NCBI RefSeq assembly: GCF_000211815.1
Contig: NZ_GL890929.1
Coordinates: 1 to 53,807, forward strand
Direction of reading: 5' to 3'
Length of the DNA: 53,807 bases
Source of the DNA: Moorena producens 3L
Lineage (GTDB): Bacteria; Cyanobacteriota; Cyanobacteriia; Cyanobacteriales; Coleofasciculaceae
Position 1 is the stretch's first letter, and every line of letters starts with the position of its first letter. Shown piece after piece: positions 43,997-52,348 of the stretch. The notes under the pieces were generated by a model. That model was not told the DNA's origin. It saw only the letters and a list, made by a program, of their open reading frames with translations, and ran no database searches. A program made the translations under genes and the position numbers.

Positions 43997-44992
43997 ATGA
44001 ACGAACCCATAGCTGACTATGACAATCCTTGGAAAGAAGCATTACAAGCGTATTTTGAGTCATTTTTGCAGTTTTGTTTTCCCCAAGTACACACTCTGAT
44101 TGATTGGAATCAGACACCCCAAGCCCTTGATACAGAGCTACAGCAGATAGTTGGTGCTGCTGAATCAGGAAAACGAATCGCTGATAAATTATTCCAGGTG
44201 TGGCTCTGTGGTGGAAATGAAACTTGGGTCTTGATTCATGTAGAGGTACAAAGCCAAAAAGAATCAACCTTTGCTAAGCGAATGTACCAATATCATTACA
44301 GGGCATTTGACCTGTACGAAAAACCTGTGATTAGCTTAGCGGTATTGGGAGATGAAAATGCGTCTTGGTCTCCATCGTCCTATGAATATGGCTTGGGAGG
44401 TTGTCGCCTGAGTCTAGAATTTCCGATAGTTAAATTATTGAACTATCAGTCAATGTGGCAGGTGTTGGAATCGAGTACTAATCCCTTTGCAGTAGTGGTG
44501 ATGGCTCATCTAAAGACCAAAGCTACCCATAAACAACCAATGGAGCGCAAGCGATGGAAGTGGTACCTAGTTCGGAGACTTTTTGAACGAGGTTATAGTA
44601 AAAACGATATAGTGAAGCTGTTCCAGTGTATTGACCAAATGATGGCTTTACCGGAAGAGTTAGAACTGGAGCTGAATCAACAACTTGAACGTTATCAGGA
44701 GGAAAGACAGATGCCTTTGATTAGTCGAGTCGAAGAAAGGGCAATGAAGAGGGGTCTGGAACAAGGACTTCAACAAGGACTTCAACAAGGACTTCAACAG
44801 GGACTTCAAGAGACAGTGGTTAAAATTTTACAAAATCGGTTTGAATCGGTATCACCGGAATTGGTGGGAGCGATTAATAGCATAGAGGATATCTCTGTGT
44901 TGAAACAGTTGATTGATCACTCTCTTAAAAGTAAATCCCTTGAGGAATTTGAGCAGCTCTTGGCACAACATCAGCTTAGTCAGGAGAATTGA
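43997..44992 (+). CDS. Rpn-family recombination-promoting nuclease / PD-(D/E)XK transposase-like protein
   Basis: A 331-residue protein. The N-terminal part (about 1-150) resembles Rpn/YhgA nucleases: NPWKEALQAYFESFLQFCFP, KRIADKLFQVWLCGGNETWVLIHVEVQSQKESTFAKRMYQYHYRAFDLYEKPVISLAVL, where the Asp, the Glu-x-Gln (EVQ) and following residues fit the nuclease site. The C-terminal part contains a tandem 4-residue repeat (LQQG, 12-bp units near 44761-44810) in a helical region. Such genes are abundant and recombine often in cyanobacteria. Confidence 0.85.
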   Translation: MNEPIADYDNPWKEALQAYFESFLQFCFPQVHTLIDWNQTPQALDTELQQIVGAAESGKRIADKLFQVWLCGGNETWVLIHVEVQSQKESTFAKRMYQYHYRAFDLYEKPVISLAVLGDENASWSPSSYEYGLGGCRLSLEFPIVKLLNYQSMWQVLESSTNPFAVVVMAHLKTKATHKQPMERKRWKWYLVRRLFERGYSKNDIVKLFQCIDQMMALPEELELELNQQLERYQEERQMPLISRVEERAMKRGLEQGLQQGLQQGLQQGLQETVVKILQNRFESVSPELVGAINSIEDISVLKQLIDHSLKSKSLEEFEQLLAQHQLSQEN

Positions 44993-45004
44993 AGAGTAAG
45001 GACA

Positions 45005-45060
45005 CGGGCAAGATGCCCGTTCCACCAAAATGCCCGTTCCACACCTGATGCCCATTCCAC
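45005..45060. repeat. GGGCAAGATGCCC hairpin repeat cluster
   Basis: CGGGCAAGATGCCCGTTCC followed by two shortened ATGCCC(G/A)TTCCAC units, the same family as 3473-3550 and 52111-52296. Confidence 0.8.
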
Positions 45061-45068
45061 CAATTTGA

Positions 45069-45195
45069 TGTAGGGTGGGCAGTGCATCAAACAGATAAAA
45101 TCAGCTGCGGCATTGGGTGTTCCTAGGCACTGCCCACCACCGAATTAATCACTTGCAGCCAGTGTATTGACTAGATCATCGCTTGACCGGAATAG
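45069..45195 (+). repeat. 125-bp unit, copy 3, running into the Rpn fragment
   Basis: Same GTGGGCAGTGC...GCACTGCCCAC palindrome and GCCAGTGTATTGA tail. It leads directly into the broken second Rpn copy. Confidence 0.8.
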
Positions 45196-45612
45196 TTACA
45201 AAAAGAGCTGAATCAAGAACTTGAACGTTATCAGGAGGAAAGACAGATGCCTTTGATTAGTCGAGTCGAAGAAAGGGCAATGAAGAGAGGTTTTGAAAAA
45301 GGATTTCAACAAGGATTTCAACAAGGACTTCAACAAGGACTTCAAGAATGTCGGAAAGGCTTACAAGAGACAGTAGTTAAAATTTTACAAAATCACTTTG
45401 AATCGGTATCACCGGAATTGGTGGTAGCGATTAATGCCATAGAAGATATCTCTGTGTTGAAACAGTTGATTGATCACTCTCTTAAGAGTAACTCCCTTGA
45501 GGAATTTGAGCAGCTCTTGGCACAACATCACTCCCTCGGTGCGCTTTCCGTAGGCGAATTAAATTCGCCACGGGTCGCACCGCTCCCTACTCCCTACAAC
45601 TCAATGGAATAA
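45196..45612 (+). pseudogene. Rpn-type gene 3' fragment, ended by a repeat
   Basis: Reads ELNQELERYQEERQMPLISRVEERAMKRG and on to EEFEQLLAQHH, nearly identical to the end of the intact gene at 43997-44992, with its own expansion of the QQG repeat (GFQQGFQQGLQQGLQE). The nuclease domain is absent. The last codons (SLGALSVGELNSPRVAPLPTP) come from a copy of the 46-bp palindrome (45538-45581) and a 7-mer-type sequence. A start at 45247 could still give a 121-residue helical peptide. Confidence 0.75.
45538..45581. repeat. 46-bp palindromic repeat, copy 6, inside the Rpn fragment
   Basis: GGTGCGCTTTCCGTAGGCG ... GGGTCGCACC. Identical in its core to the copy at 7285. It replaces the natural C-terminus of the Rpn fragment. 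Confidence 0.88.
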
Positions 45613-48600
45613 GAATCCAAACCACTTTGTCCTGGACCCTGAGTCCACCGTGAATCAGGTTTCCAAGCACCATTTTCTTCTTCCCGGCGGCGAGTGCGGA
45701 CAGTGAGCTGATTACCGTTAATTTTCAGTAGATTATATTGCCAGGGATAACCGGTTACTAGTTCTCTGGTCGGTGCGCCAAAGGTGCCAGCACAAATTCT
45801 ATCGAGTTTGCGCCCATCTTGGCTGAGGTCGTAACGGAAAAGACTGGTTTCAGCTTTGTGGATGTGTCCATGGAGGAATAAGCGGAATCCAGCTTGGGCG
45901 AGTTGTTCCATGAATCCTTGGTCAGTAATGCGATCGCTTCCGTTACTATTCAGGGGATGGTGCCAAACCGCTATTTTCAGGCACTTGCCGTAGTCTTGAT
46001 TAAGGCGAATCTTGGTCAGGGCGTTAGCCAGAGCAACTGGGTGAATGCTAGCACGGTCTTTGAAGTGGTGATCCAGTTGCCAAGCGGAGTTTAGTCCTAG
46101 AATCAGCAGGTTTTGGTCTGGGAGATGGTAGATCATCCCTTGCTGGTGATAGTCCAGGGGATAGGGTTGAGCTTTGATGGCTTGATAGAATTGACTGAAG
46201 TGGGCAAAGCGTTGTTGGTATTTGGTGTCATCTCGGACTCGAATCACCTGATCAGTGACTTTGATGTAGTCACCGTCTTGGAGTTTATCGTGGTCTTTTG
46301 TGCGTTCGCGTAGCGGCTCTGAAAGAGCATCGCATAACTCATAAGCCTCTTTTGCGAGGTCCCAGTTGAGGTCATGGTTACCGGGAACTAGAACAATTTG
46401 CTTCGGGTCTAGGGGGAAGTCTTGGCGGAGGTTGTGGAGAAACTGTTGTGCAGCCTGGTATTCTTGTTGCGTGGAATAATTGGCGATATCACCGGAGAGG
46501 ATAAGAGCATCAAGGTGAGGGATTTGAAGGTCTTGCTTGAGGTCTTGGGCGAGTTGGTTTGACCAATTCTTAGCTTGGTCAAGGGTGGTGATGTGGAGGT
46601 CCGAGAGGTGGAGGATGTATATGGTTTGAGTGGCAATAAATTTGGGAGAATCGTCTTTGGGAGTAGGTTTGGGACGATAGGTTGGGTTGTAGACTTGGCA
46701 GCGCTCTTGAATGGCGTTAATGATATTTATAGTTTTCTTAAAAATATCGTTATAATTAGTTGCTGCCAATTCTTCGTTGTTGAGGCGATTAATTAGTTTA
46801 GGAATAGTGGCTTCTGTCCCGATTTTTCCCAGAGCTTCTGCCGCACGAATACGCACAAAAACGTTGTCATCATCCAGACATTTAATTAAGGGGTCTATGG
46901 TGGCTTCTGTTCCGATTTTTCCCAGAGCTTCTGCCGCGCGAATACGCACAAAAACGTCGTCATCATCCAGACATTTAATTAAGGGGTCTATAGTGGCTTC
47001 TGTCCCGATTTTTCCCAGAGCTTCTGCCGCACTTATACGCACAAATGAGTTGGGATCATCTAGCAATTTAATTAAGGGGTCGATGGTGGCTTCTATCCCG
47101 ATTTTTTCCAGAGCTTCTGCCGCACTACTACGCACAAATGAGTTGGGATCATCCAGCAATTTAATTAAGGGGTCGATGGTGGCTTCTATCCCGATGTTTC
47201 CCAAAGCCTCTGCCGCACTTATACGCACCTCATAGTTATCATCATCCAGGAATTTAATTAAGGGGTCGATGGTGGCTTCTGTCCCGATGTTTCCCAAAGC
47301 CTCTGCCGCACTTATACGCACATAATAGTTATCATCATCCAGAAATTTAATTAAGGGGTCTATGGTGGCTTCTGTCCCGATTTTTCCCAGAGCTTTTGCG
47401 GCACTTATACGCACATCATAGTGGGAATTATCCAGCAATTTAATTAACGGGTCTATCGTAGATTCTGTACCGATTGCTCCCAGAGCAGATGCCGCAATAA
47501 TAAGCACATCATAGTGGGAATTATCCAGCAATTTAATTAACGGGTCTATCGTAGATTCTGTACCGATTGCTCCCAGAGCAAATGCCGCACTACTACGCAC
47601 AAATGAGTTGGGATCATCCAGCAATTTAATTAAGGGGTTTATAGCGGCTTCTGTCCCGATTTTTCCCAGAGCAAATGCCGCACTCCTACGCACAAATGAG
47701 TTGGGATCATCCAGACATTTAATTAAGGGGTCTATCGTAGATTCTGTCCCGATTTTTTCCAGAGCATCTGCCACACTTATACACACAGAATAGTGGTCAT
47801 CATCTAGCAATTTAATTAAGGGGTCTATCGTAGATTCTGTCCCGATTTTTCCCAGAGCAGATGCCGCACTACTACGCACAGAATCTTGGGGATCATCCAG
47901 CAATTTAATTAAGGGGTCTATGGTGGCTTCTGTCCCGATTTTTCCCAGAGCTTTTGCGGCACTAATACGTACAGATGAGTAGTGATCATCCAGCAATTTA
48001 ATTAAGGGGTCTATGGTGGCTTCTGTCCCGATTTCTCCCAGAGCAGATGCCGCACTAGTACGCACAGATGAGTAGTGATCATCCAGCAATTTAATTAAGG
48101 GGTCTATGGTGGCTTCTGTCCCGATTTTTCCCAGAGCAGATGCCGCACTAGTACGCACAAATGAGTTGGGATCATCCAGCAATTTAATTAAGGGGTTTAT
48201 AGCGGCTTCTGTCCCGATTTCTCCCAGAGCAGATGCCGCACTAGTACGCACAGATGAGTCGTCATCATCCAGGCATTTAATTAAGGGGTCAATCGCCACT
48301 TCTGTCCCGATTTTTTCCAGAGATTTTGCCACACTAGTACGCACAGATGAGTCGTCATCATCCAGGCATTTACTTAGTTCAGGTATCGCTCTGTCTGATT
48401 TAGTTATTTCCAACAGCTCAACCTTAAAAGACTTCGGAACCTCTAACCTAGCCACCAACTCGACAGTATCTTCCTGAAACTTGGGTTTTACTGCTCCTGC
48501 TAACCTGGCTCCCAGTTGCCAATCCACATCTAACCCTAACCTTACCACCCGCTGTGCTTGGGCTTGATCATCTACCAATTGCAGCATCAGCACCAGAGTT

Positions 48601-49811
48601 TCTGTCCATTTCAAATAATTGAGATAGTTTTGTTGTAACTCCTGATCCCTAAGGTTTGGTAATTGCTTCAATAAATATTCTGCTGTATAGTATTCTTGGA
48701 TCAGTTGGTGTCGAAACTCAATCAATTCTCCTGATGCTTGAATCAAGTGATGGTTGAGTAAGTCATCAAGCCAAGTCTTGGCGCAAACATTAGGATTAAC
48801 AACAGCCTTATTAAGTAGATAGTTAGTTAAAATTTCCTCAGCTTTTGTTTTAGCAATAGCAACGCTGATCTCCTCGGGTTTATCAGGATTATCCCCTGTT
48901 GTCATCACAAACCCTAACTGTTGCAGCAGCTCAGGCCAAAATTTTCTTGATTGATTATCGGAAACCTTAACATCTTGCTTGATTTGCTTAGAATAAGACT
49001 GGGTAAATAACCGAAACACTAAACCGAGATTTGACGGTATCTTACCTATAGACTTAAATAGGTCACATAGCATCATCAATAGTAGGGGGGTTTGCCCAAA
49101 CTCCCGTAAGCGATCGCCCAACTGCTTAAGCATCTGCTCCCCCTGTTGTGGCAAATACTTGCGGACAAACTCCGACATTTGGGCTGCACTCAAGGGTTGC
49201 ATTTCCAACTTCTTTTCAATCCCCAGGTCACCACCCACTCCTAAATCCCTAGTGGTCAAAATCATGGAAGTAGTCTTCTGGTAATCCTGCCGAAACTGAG
49301 TCAAATGTAGGCGTGCTTCCTCTGAGGGTAGCTCGTTCACGCCATCGATAAGTAGCAAGAATTGTCCCTGAAACAATAGTCTTTCGATTTCGGTAGAGTC
49401 GAGGAGTACACCATGGCGTTTCAGAAAATTCCGCACTAACTCCAACACCGATGTCTGGTAATATCGCAGTTCCACCAGCACCGGAATTTTCCCTTGTATC
49501 CCTTCATTTGCCAACAATTGGACTAAGGCGGTGGATTTGCCTGAACCCGGACGTCCCACCAGTAATACATGGTCATTAGCATACTTGAGCAATCCTTCTA
49601 GAACAGGCAAGCGTTCAGTTTCTTCCCGATTCTGGTTTCTTTGTGGCTGCTCCGACTTGATGGTTTCGACCATTAGGTCAAAGTTGAACAGCATCGGGGT
49701 CTGTTGCTGCTGCTTGCGCTTGCGGTCTTCGACATCGCTTAGGGTATAAACTTGCCACGATTGGGCGTAGGTGTCACGGATTGATGCTAGATAGGGATCC
49801 CAAGTGACCAT
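45594..49811 (-). CDS. NACHT NTPase - HEAT repeats - calcineurin-like phosphoesterase fusion (NLR-like)
   Basis: 1405 residues from the ATG at 49811; the frame stays open to 50192, but only through dispersed repeats. Domains: 1-80, N-terminal region of no known fold; 81-380, NACHT STAND NTPase with Walker A GRPGSGKST (86-94), Walker B FLLLIDGVNE (151-160), sensor TTRD (186-189) and the winged-helix mark FRHQLIQEYYTAEYL (367-380); 474-1000, about 17 HEAT repeats of 31 residues; about 1063-1405, metallophosphoesterase with DLH (D1071, H1073), GDIAN (D1108), GNHD (1144-1147), HHP (1284) and GHIH (1315-1318), all metal ligands present. Presumably the repeats sense, NACHT oligomerises and the phosphoesterase is the output. 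Defence role inferred, not shown. Confidence 0.9.
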   Translation of the reverse strand: MVTWDPYLASIRDTYAQSWQVYTLSDVEDRKRKQQQQTPMLFNFDLMVETIKSEQPQRNQNREETERLPVLEGLLKYANDHVLLVGRPGSGKSTALVQLLANEGIQGKIPVLVELRYYQTSVLELVRNFLKRHGVLLDSTEIERLLFQGQFLLLIDGVNELPSEEARLHLTQFRQDYQKTTSMILTTRDLGVGGDLGIEKKLEMQPLSAAQMSEFVRKYLPQQGEQMLKQLGDRLREFGQTPLLLMMLCDLFKSIGKIPSNLGLVFRLFTQSYSKQIKQDVKVSDNQSRKFWPELLQQLGFVMTTGDNPDKPEEISVAIAKTKAEEILTNYLLNKAVVNPNVCAKTWLDDLLNHHLIQASGELIEFRHQLIQEYYTAEYLLKQLPNLRDQELQQNYLNYLKWTETLVLMLQLVDDQAQAQRVVRLGLDVDWQLGARLAGAVKPKFQEDTVELVARLEVPKSFKVELLEITKSDRAIPELSKCLDDDDSSVRTSVAKSLEKIGTEVAIDPLIKCLDDDDSSVRTSAASALGEIGTEAAINPLIKLLDDPNSFVRTSAASALGKIGTEATIDPLIKLLDDHYSSVRTSAASALGEIGTEATIDPLIKLLDDHYSSVRISAAKALGKIGTEATIDPLIKLLDDPQDSVRSSAASALGKIGTESTIDPLIKLLDDDHYSVCISVADALEKIGTESTIDPLIKCLDDPNSFVRRSAAFALGKIGTEAAINPLIKLLDDPNSFVRSSAAFALGAIGTESTIDPLIKLLDNSHYDVLIIAASALGAIGTESTIDPLIKLLDNSHYDVRISAAKALGKIGTEATIDPLIKFLDDDNYYVRISAAEALGNIGTEATIDPLIKFLDDDNYEVRISAAEALGNIGIEATIDPLIKLLDDPNSFVRSSAAEALEKIGIEATIDPLIKLLDDPNSFVRISAAEALGKIGTEATIDPLIKCLDDDDVFVRIRAAEALGKIGTEATIDPLIKCLDDDNVFVRIRAAEALGKIGTEATIPKLINRLNNEELAATNYNDIFKKTINIINAIQERCQVYNPTYRPKPTPKDDSPKFIATQTIYILHLSDLHITTLDQAKNWSNQLAQDLKQDLQIPHLDALILSGDIANYSTQQEYQAAQQFLHNLRQDFPLDPKQIVLVPGNHDLNWDLAKEAYELCDALSEPLRERTKDHDKLQDGDYIKVTDQVIRVRDDTKYQQRFAHFSQFYQAIKAQPYPLDYHQQGMIYHLPDQNLLILGLNSAWQLDHHFKDRASIHPVALANALTKIRLNQDYGKCLKIAVWHHPLNSNGSDRITDQGFMEQLAQAGFRLFLHGHIHKAETSLFRYDLSQDGRKLDRICAGTFGAPTRELVTGYPWQYNLLKINGNQLTVRTRRREEENGAWKPDSRWTQGPGQSGLDSYSIEL
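46301..46335. repeat. Dispersed repeat inserted in frame in the phosphoesterase domain
   Basis: GCGTTCGCGTAGCGGCTCT...AGAGCATCGC, the same type as at 33328-33357. On the coding strand it gives residues near 1160-1171 (CDALSEPLRERT), between the GNHD and HHP motifs, in a loop region. Confidence 0.75.
46812..48392 (-). repeat. 93-bp tandem coding repeats (HEAT array, about 17 copies)
   Basis: Each 93-bp unit encodes 31 residues (ATIDPLIKLLDD-xxxx-VRxSAAxALGxIGTE). Neighbouring units are nearly identical in DNA (TTTAATTAAGGGGTCTATGG recurs), so the array grew recently by unequal crossing over or slippage. Residues 13-16 of the unit vary most (HYSS, PNSF, PQDS, DNYY, DDVF, SHYD). Confidence 0.92.
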
Positions 49812-50754
49812 CTTAAGGTTTAATCGGGTTGAAGGTTTAAGGTTGTTCGCGTAGCGTGGCCAAAGGCCAAGGTTAGTTGGTTGTTCGCGTAGCGTGGCCA
49901 AAGGCCAAGGTTGTTCGCGTAGCGTGGCCAAGGTTAGTTGGTTGTTCGCGTAGCGTGGCCAAAGGCCAAGGTTATGACGATTGAACCAGTATGCGTTCGC
50001 GTAGCGTGGCCATAGGCCAATCGCATAAGCGCGGAAGCGAAGCTTCCGGAGCGTAGCGTGGCCATAGGCCAATCGCATGATTGTAGAGGCACTATCGGAA
50101 TAGTATGCGTTCGCGTAGCGTGGCCATAGGCCAATCGCATAAGCGCGGAAGCGAAGCTTCCGGAGCGTAGCGTGGCCATAGGCCAATCGCATTATTTCTA
50201 GACTGTAGCAAACTGGCTTGATGCTTGTTCCACGTATTCTTGTAGAGGCATTATCGGAATAGTAAGCGTTCGCGTAGCGTGGCCATAGGCCAATCGCATT
50301 ATTTTTAGGCTACAGTTCGCCTTGGGTGCATCTCATTAAAAATATTGCGTAGGGTGCGTTAGGGGGCGGGGGATTTTCTCAGTAGCCATGGTTAGGTTGC
50401 TGCCCGTAACGCACCACCGGGTCAAACAGCTTTTAGGAGATGCATCCGGAGCATACCCATAAGCTGATAGCTTATAGCTGATAGCTTACGGTTTAAAGTT
50501 AAATACTATGTTAAAGGGCACGATTATTATTATAATATAAATTGATTATTTATACTCAAAGACCTATTGAAAAATATTACTTTATTTAAACTTGTTACAA
50601 ATGGTTAATATCTAAAATTTTTTTGTATACTAAGTATAGTAATTAATTGTGTTGCTTAAGCTCTCGCTGATGGCGGTAGCCGAAATATTATCTGTTGGTA
50701 TTAAGGTTAAGTTATTATCAATATAGCTACAAAGCTTGAATTTACATTTCTGTC
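49812..50754. other. Repeat-dense region upstream of the NACHT gene
   Basis: Between 49844 and 50290 the GTTCGCGTAGCGTGGCC repeat (with AAAGGCCAAGGTT or ATAGGCCAATCGCAT tail) occurs about nine times, starting near 49844, 49883, 49913, 49944, 49995, 50050, 50109, 50165 and 50269, mixed with GGAAGCGAAGCTTCCGGAGC and TGTAGAGGCA(C/T)TATCGGAATAG units. The repeat has no stops in several frames, which makes false long frames. From 50300 on: a GTAGGGTGCGTTA...GTAACGCACC inverted repeat (about 50349-50416) and AT-rich DNA likely holding the promoter of the protease gene. Confidence 0.75.
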
Positions 50755-50760
50755 GTGATC

Positions 50761-51936
50761 ATGAAACGAAGAAAGTTCTGTCGTTATGTTGCGTTAAGTT
50801 CAGCTTGCTTTGCTGGAGTCGTAAGTAGGAATTCTTCTTCTGCCGTGGGTTCCCAGTCTTTCCAAACTAAATCACGTCATCAATGGGTGGTCTTGTATTG
50901 GATGCCATACGATAACGACCTTGTACGTTTTGGTGAGCCAATCGTTGAAATGTTAACCCGTGGTACGAAAAACTCTGAAATTGCTGTAGTCGTTCAATCA
51001 GACTACTGGGGCGAGCCAAAAATGCGTCGTCGTCAGCTTGTTAATGGGATTACCAATGAGATTGATGTAGCAGGGGAAAACAGTAGTGACGTATCAGCTT
51101 TTTCAGCGTATCTTGATTGGGCAAATCAAACCTTTGAAGCAGAGTCTTGGGCGGTTATTGTTGTTGGTCACGGTGGAAAAATTAACGAAATTAGTCCTGA
51201 TGATCACAAGACAACTGGTCAAACCCGGACTTGGATGAGAGTTGACCAGTTTGCCAATGCGGTTAGTAAATTTAACCAAGCTACTAATGGACGAGTTGAG
51301 CTACTTTTCTTTCAGAATTGCAACAAAGCTACGCTGGAAGTTGTATACGAAGTCAGGAATTGTGCTCGATATACCCTTGCCTCTCAGCTGACTCTTGGTG
51401 CCCCGAATTACTATTACGAGAGCTTTCTCAATCACCTTAAAAAGCCATCGGTTGGTGGACGTGAAGCAGCCATAGCTATCATGGATTCTGAGAGGGCTGA
51501 TATGTATCACACCCTGACACTGGTAGACAACCAAGCCGTTGAGGGTATTCCAGATAAACTCTCACGGTTACTTCAGCCGATTCTCAACAGCCGTTTGCCA
51601 GCAATTAGAGACTCAGAACTCCCAACCTATCACTATTTTGGTGAACAGCATTGTGATGCACTTGTTTTACTTGGTCATCTGTTCAGGAGCAGCAGTCAAA
51701 GACAAAATGAGTTTACTGAATTTGCTGATTTTCTGCGTTCATCAGTTATTACCTCCTACAAAACAGGAGGAGAATTTTTTGGTGGCCGTCCTCCTAGCAA
51801 TACCAATTCAAAGGAATTATGTGGTCTAAGTTTATATCTTCCAGAAACTGAACAGGCTACTTCTCGCTACAGTTCACTGGCTTTATATCAAGAAGTTGAT
51901 TTAGTAAGCTTATACAGATTAATAGTTACCAGTTGA
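50761..51936 (+). CDS. Clostripain-like cysteine protease (peptidase C11), Tat-type leader
   Basis: About 391 residues from the ATG at 50761 (a GTG lies two codons earlier). A twin-arginine leader (MKRRKFCRYVALSSACFAG) suggests export as a folded protein. The clan CD catalytic dyad is visible: His in AVIVVGHGGKI (H139 counted from the GTG) and Cys in LLFFQNCNKATLEVVYEV (C189). Family members cleave after Arg or Lys and share the caspase fold. About 950 bases separate it from the divergent NACHT gene, so a link to it is only possible. Confidence 0.82.
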   Translation: MKRRKFCRYVALSSACFAGVVSRNSSSAVGSQSFQTKSRHQWVVLYWMPYDNDLVRFGEPIVEMLTRGTKNSEIAVVVQSDYWGEPKMRRRQLVNGITNEIDVAGENSSDVSAFSAYLDWANQTFEAESWAVIVVGHGGKINEISPDDHKTTGQTRTWMRVDQFANAVSKFNQATNGRVELLFFQNCNKATLEVVYEVRNCARYTLASQLTLGAPNYYYESFLNHLKKPSVGGREAAIAIMDSERADMYHTLTLVDNQAVEGIPDKLSRLLQPILNSRLPAIRDSELPTYHYFGEQHCDALVLLGHLFRSSSQRQNEFTEFADFLRSSVITSYKTGGEFFGGRPPSNTNSKELCGLSLYLPETEQATSRYSSLALYQEVDLVSLYRLIVTS

Positions 51937-52348
51937 TTACTGGGTGAAGTGTATTGGTAACAAGTTAAGGTTGTGTGCAATTTGTCAAAAAAATAGTTAC
52001 AAAATTGAAGCAGTATGCGATCGCATGATTGTAGAGGCACTATTAAACTAGTATGCGATCGCGTAGCGTGGCCGTAGGCCAATCACATTATTTGTAGACT
52101 ACTGTAGCAAACTGGCAAGATGCCAGTTCTACCAATTATTTGTAGAGCCACTATCGGAACAGTAAGCGTAGGCATCTGTGATAGTAGTAGCAAACTGGCA
52201 AGATGCCAGTTCTACTCATTATTTCTAGAGGCACTATCGGAATAGTAAGCTTACACATCTGTGATAGTAGCAAACTGGCAAGATGCCAGTTCTACCAAGA
52301 TGCCCGCGTACGCATTCCAATTCCCTACTCCCTACTCCCTGTTCCCTA
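51937..52348. other. Repeat-dense intergenic region
   Basis: No gene. It holds further GCGATCGCGTAGCGTGGCC and TGTAGAGGCACTATCGGAATAG repeats and three ACTGGCAAGATGCCAGT hairpins (52111, 52194, 52274), then 7-mer CCCTACT units near 52323. Confidence 0.75.
52111..52296. repeat. Three hairpin repeats (ACTGGCAAGATGCCAGTTCTAC)
   Basis: Copies at 52111-52132, 52194-52215 and 52274-52295, spaced by about 80 bases within a larger repeated block (TAGAGGCACTATCGGAATAG ... CATCTGTGATAGTAGCAA). Related in structure to the GGCAAGATGCC array at 3473. Confidence 0.88.

Noticed and set aside
45646..48392. CRISPR-like array suggested by regular repeats
   Set aside because: The 93-bp period is coding with in-frame HEAT residues; there are no unique spacers or cas genes.
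46777..48477. Plus-strand open frames across the HEAT array
   Set aside because: They are antisense shadows of the 93-bp repeats, with the same periodic sequence and no start signals.
49812..50192. 127-codon N-terminal extension of the NACHT protein
   Set aside because: It is made entirely of repeated LWPRYAN/YGHATLRK-type text from dispersed repeats; conserved sequence begins at the ATG at 49811.
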